Shown here: positions 62,745-64,000 of the stretch, one piece after another
Position numbering within the stretch: position 1 is the first letter of the stretch
How the letters are laid out: each line of letters starts with the position of its first letter
NCBI GenBank assembly: GCA_965261195.1
Contig: OZ253455.1
Coordinates: 2,852,001 to 2,916,000, forward strand
DNA length: 64,000 bases
Source of the DNA: Bin87 sp965261195
Lineage (GTDB): Bacteria; Chloroflexota; Dehalococcoidia; Lucifugimonadales; UBA3495
Direction: 5' to 3'
Notes under the pieces: model-generated
Seen by the model: the letters and a program-made list of their open reading frames with translations, nothing else
What the model was told of the DNA's origin: nothing
The model's database searches: none
Position numbers and translations under genes: made by a program

Positions 62745-62851
62745 GGCTGACCTACCGATGATTGGTGTTGGAGATGATGGGAATTGAATATGTAGGGCTA
62801 ATCGCTACCGGTCGGGTCGACCGGCTCCGGGTCTGATGACGGAACAACGGG

Positions 62852-63130
62852 TTAGCGGCCGTCGCCGTGGTGATGGACAGCTAACCGCAATAACAGCTCC
62901 CGATGATTTGCCGGCATTTGTGCAGAGAGCGTGGATTCCACAGCATAAACCCGCTGGCTGATCCGCTCTTCCACAGCGCCAATTTTCTGATCAAGTCGCC
63001 CAATCTCGCCGCGGAACAGCTCCGTCAATACTGCCCGGTTGGCTCGGGCATCGGAGCGCAGATAGCAGCCAAGACCTGCCATGGTGACAAAGAAAACGAC
63101 CGCGCTGACTAGGAGTTCAATTTGCTCCAT
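62852..63130 (-). CDS. Small membrane protein with coiled coil
   Basis: 92 aa from the ATG at 63130. One N-terminal transmembrane helix (IELLVSAVVFFVTMAGLGCY) and a helical coil (LFRGEIGRLDQKIGAVEERI). The longer frame upstream translates the antisense of a neighbouring gene and is not real. Design resembles the 7824-8189 product; no family is recognised. Confidence 0.55.
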   Translation of the reverse strand: MEQIELLVSAVVFFVTMAGLGCYLRSDARANRAVLTELFRGEIGRLDQKIGAVEERISQRVYAVESTLSAQMPANHRELLLRLAVHHHGDGR

Positions 63131-63174
63131 CGGTAGCTGGCCCGCAAACTGGTCTAAACCGATAACTGTGGAGT

Positions 63175-64000
63175 CTACCCGGCCCGCAGGCCCAGCGTGG
63201 CGAGGCGCTGCCCGGCGTCGGCGCTGAGGGACAAACCCATTCCGACCCCATCCCGATACTTGCGTTGCAGCTCCCGCAGCTGGTACTCCACCGGGCGCAT
63301 ACCCTGGCTGCGGTGGCGCGAAACCTCGGCCAGCGTCCCGTAAGCCTGGTCCAGCGACCAGTAGAAGGACAAAATCCAGGACAATTCGCGCTCTTCGGTT
63401 GGGGCCGGGATGTCGGTGATGTCCAGGATGGTGTTCACCACCTTGGTGTAGCGCAGAATGCCCGCCTTGTCCTGCTGGTCGCGGCCGTAGTAGCGGCGGC
63501 GCATCAATTCCACCATGCGCTCGGTGTAGTTGGCCTCGCCGTAAATGTTTACCGGCAGCCATTTCTCGCGCAGGTCCACCACCTCGTTGCCGTCGCGACC
63601 CATGATGGCAACGGCCACTTCCGACCGCAGGGCGCTGTCGTACTCAAACTTCACCGCGTTACGGAGGAGCGCTTCCTGCAACATCATCGTAAGTTCGCGG
63701 GGGATTTTCAGATAGCGCGAGCCGGCCGCTTCGTCGTTGGTATCGGCGCCCACACCGCCGGTGTTGAAGGCGTAATACTCCTGCGGCATACCGCCCCAGA
63801 CCAGTTGCTGAAGCACGTGATACAGCAGGTTGGCGTTCTCGTCCTCCAGCCCGATGATGAACGGGTCTGAGAAATATTCCACGTAGGGCCGGCCGATGGC
63901 GCCGATGGCCGCGCCCATTTGCACGGCCTCGCCGTACATCAACACCCGAATATACTGCTCCAGGCTGAGCCGGCGCAGCGGCGGAATCACGGTGTTCTGC
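63175..64000 (-). CDS. PEP carboxykinase (ATP)-like protein, C-terminal part (runs off the right edge)
   Basis: At least 275 aa visible; the frame is open past the right edge, so the start lies outside. Recognisable pieces: YGEAVQMGAAIGAIGRPYVE, YFSDPFIIGLEDENANLLYH, YYAFNTGGVGADTNDEAAGS, RYLKIPRELTMMLQEALLR. The NTGGVG and IPRELT-type strings recall an ATP-type phosphoenolpyruvate carboxykinase branch seen in Chloroflexota, but the P-loop and metal sites would be in the missing N-terminal part. A gluconeogenic role is likely if the call is right. Confidence 0.45.
   Translation of the reverse strand, partial: QNTVIPPLRRLSLEQYIRVLMYGEAVQMGAAIGAIGRPYVEYFSDPFIIGLEDENANLLYHVLQQLVWGGMPQEYYAFNTGGVGADTNDEAAGSRYLKIPRELTMMLQEALLRNAVKFEYDSALRSEVAVAIMGRDGNEVVDLREKWLPVNIYGEANYTERMVELMRRRYYGRDQQDKAGILRYTKVVNTILDITDIPAPTEERELSWILSFYWSLDQAYGTLAEVSRHRSQGMRPVEYQLRELQRKYRDGVGMGLSLSADAGQRLATLGLRAG

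Overview
The window is a high-GC bacterial chromosome segment with densely packed, mostly operonic genes. The gene content suggests a Chloroflexota bacterium, possibly of the Dehalococcoidia/SAR202 type. Pointers are F420/LLM-type oxidoreductases, a CaiB CoA-transferase, separate large and small B12-mutase subunits, several Uma2 proteins, DUF433/DUF5615 modules, dispersed palindromic repeats and AprBA without neighbouring Dsr or Sat. This assignment is inference from gene content; no marker phylogeny was possible.

Left part (1-24 kb): the 5' end of a biotin carboxylase gene is followed (reading the minus strand from right to left) by a replication/recombination block, [HEPN fusion]-dnaX-ybaB-[two small overlapping genes]-recR-recO. 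The gene just upstream of dnaX is the most unusual in the window. It has a Swt1-like HEPN domain, a heptad-repeat coil, and a C-terminal domain that is a close paralogue of the C-terminal domain of the neighbouring DnaX (50 of 88 positions identical, counted by eye). Then come an amidohydrolase, a repeat-rich gap, a TfoX-like protein, a broken maleylpyruvate-isomerase-like gene, and an APS reductase operon in which aprB and aprA are separated by two near-duplicate PaREP1-like genes. lepA diverges from it. After several small orphan proteins there is a TIR-like/membrane-protein gene pair and three MFS exporters.

Middle (24-40 kb): an acs/Uma2 neighbourhood shows duplication and decay, including a lipoprotein gene broken by both an 11-bp tandem duplication and a 113-bp MITE insertion. 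gatB, secG and a SAM hydroxide adenosyltransferase follow. From 32.4 to 39.5 kb lies an accessory island: a DUF433/DUF5615 module, a 5'-truncated DNA methylase, one IS1380-like and two IS5-like elements (all frameshifted), a broken tyrosine integrase, and a tRNA-Ser(CGA) that is a plausible integration site.

Right part (40-64 kb): threonine synthase with NIL and MoaD/ThiS proteins, a RelA/SpoT synthetase with a small partner, a HigBA module, and a compact restriction-modification locus with two paralogous putative endonuclease genes, a convergent methyltransferase and a DUF1828 protein. Next is a coenzyme-B12 mutase operon whose large subunit carries the Ile/Asp pair diagnostic of 2-hydroxyisobutyryl-CoA mutase; its two subunit genes are separated by two tiny membrane proteins and a STAS-like protein. 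It continues with a PaaK-type ligase and an MBL hydrolase. Further right are substrate-binding-like and LLM oxidoreductase genes, a tandem retropepsin pair (the second lacking the active-site Asp), a CoA-transferase, a TPR protein, a 5'-3' exonuclease, Uma2, malate synthase and a partial PEP-carboxykinase-like gene.

Together acs, malate synthase, the B12 mutase and the CoA-transferase suggest heterotrophic use of acetate and short or branched organic acids; AprBA adds a sulfur-oxidoanion step. Coordinates come from reading the supplied sequence; family names rest on motif recognition, not database searches.
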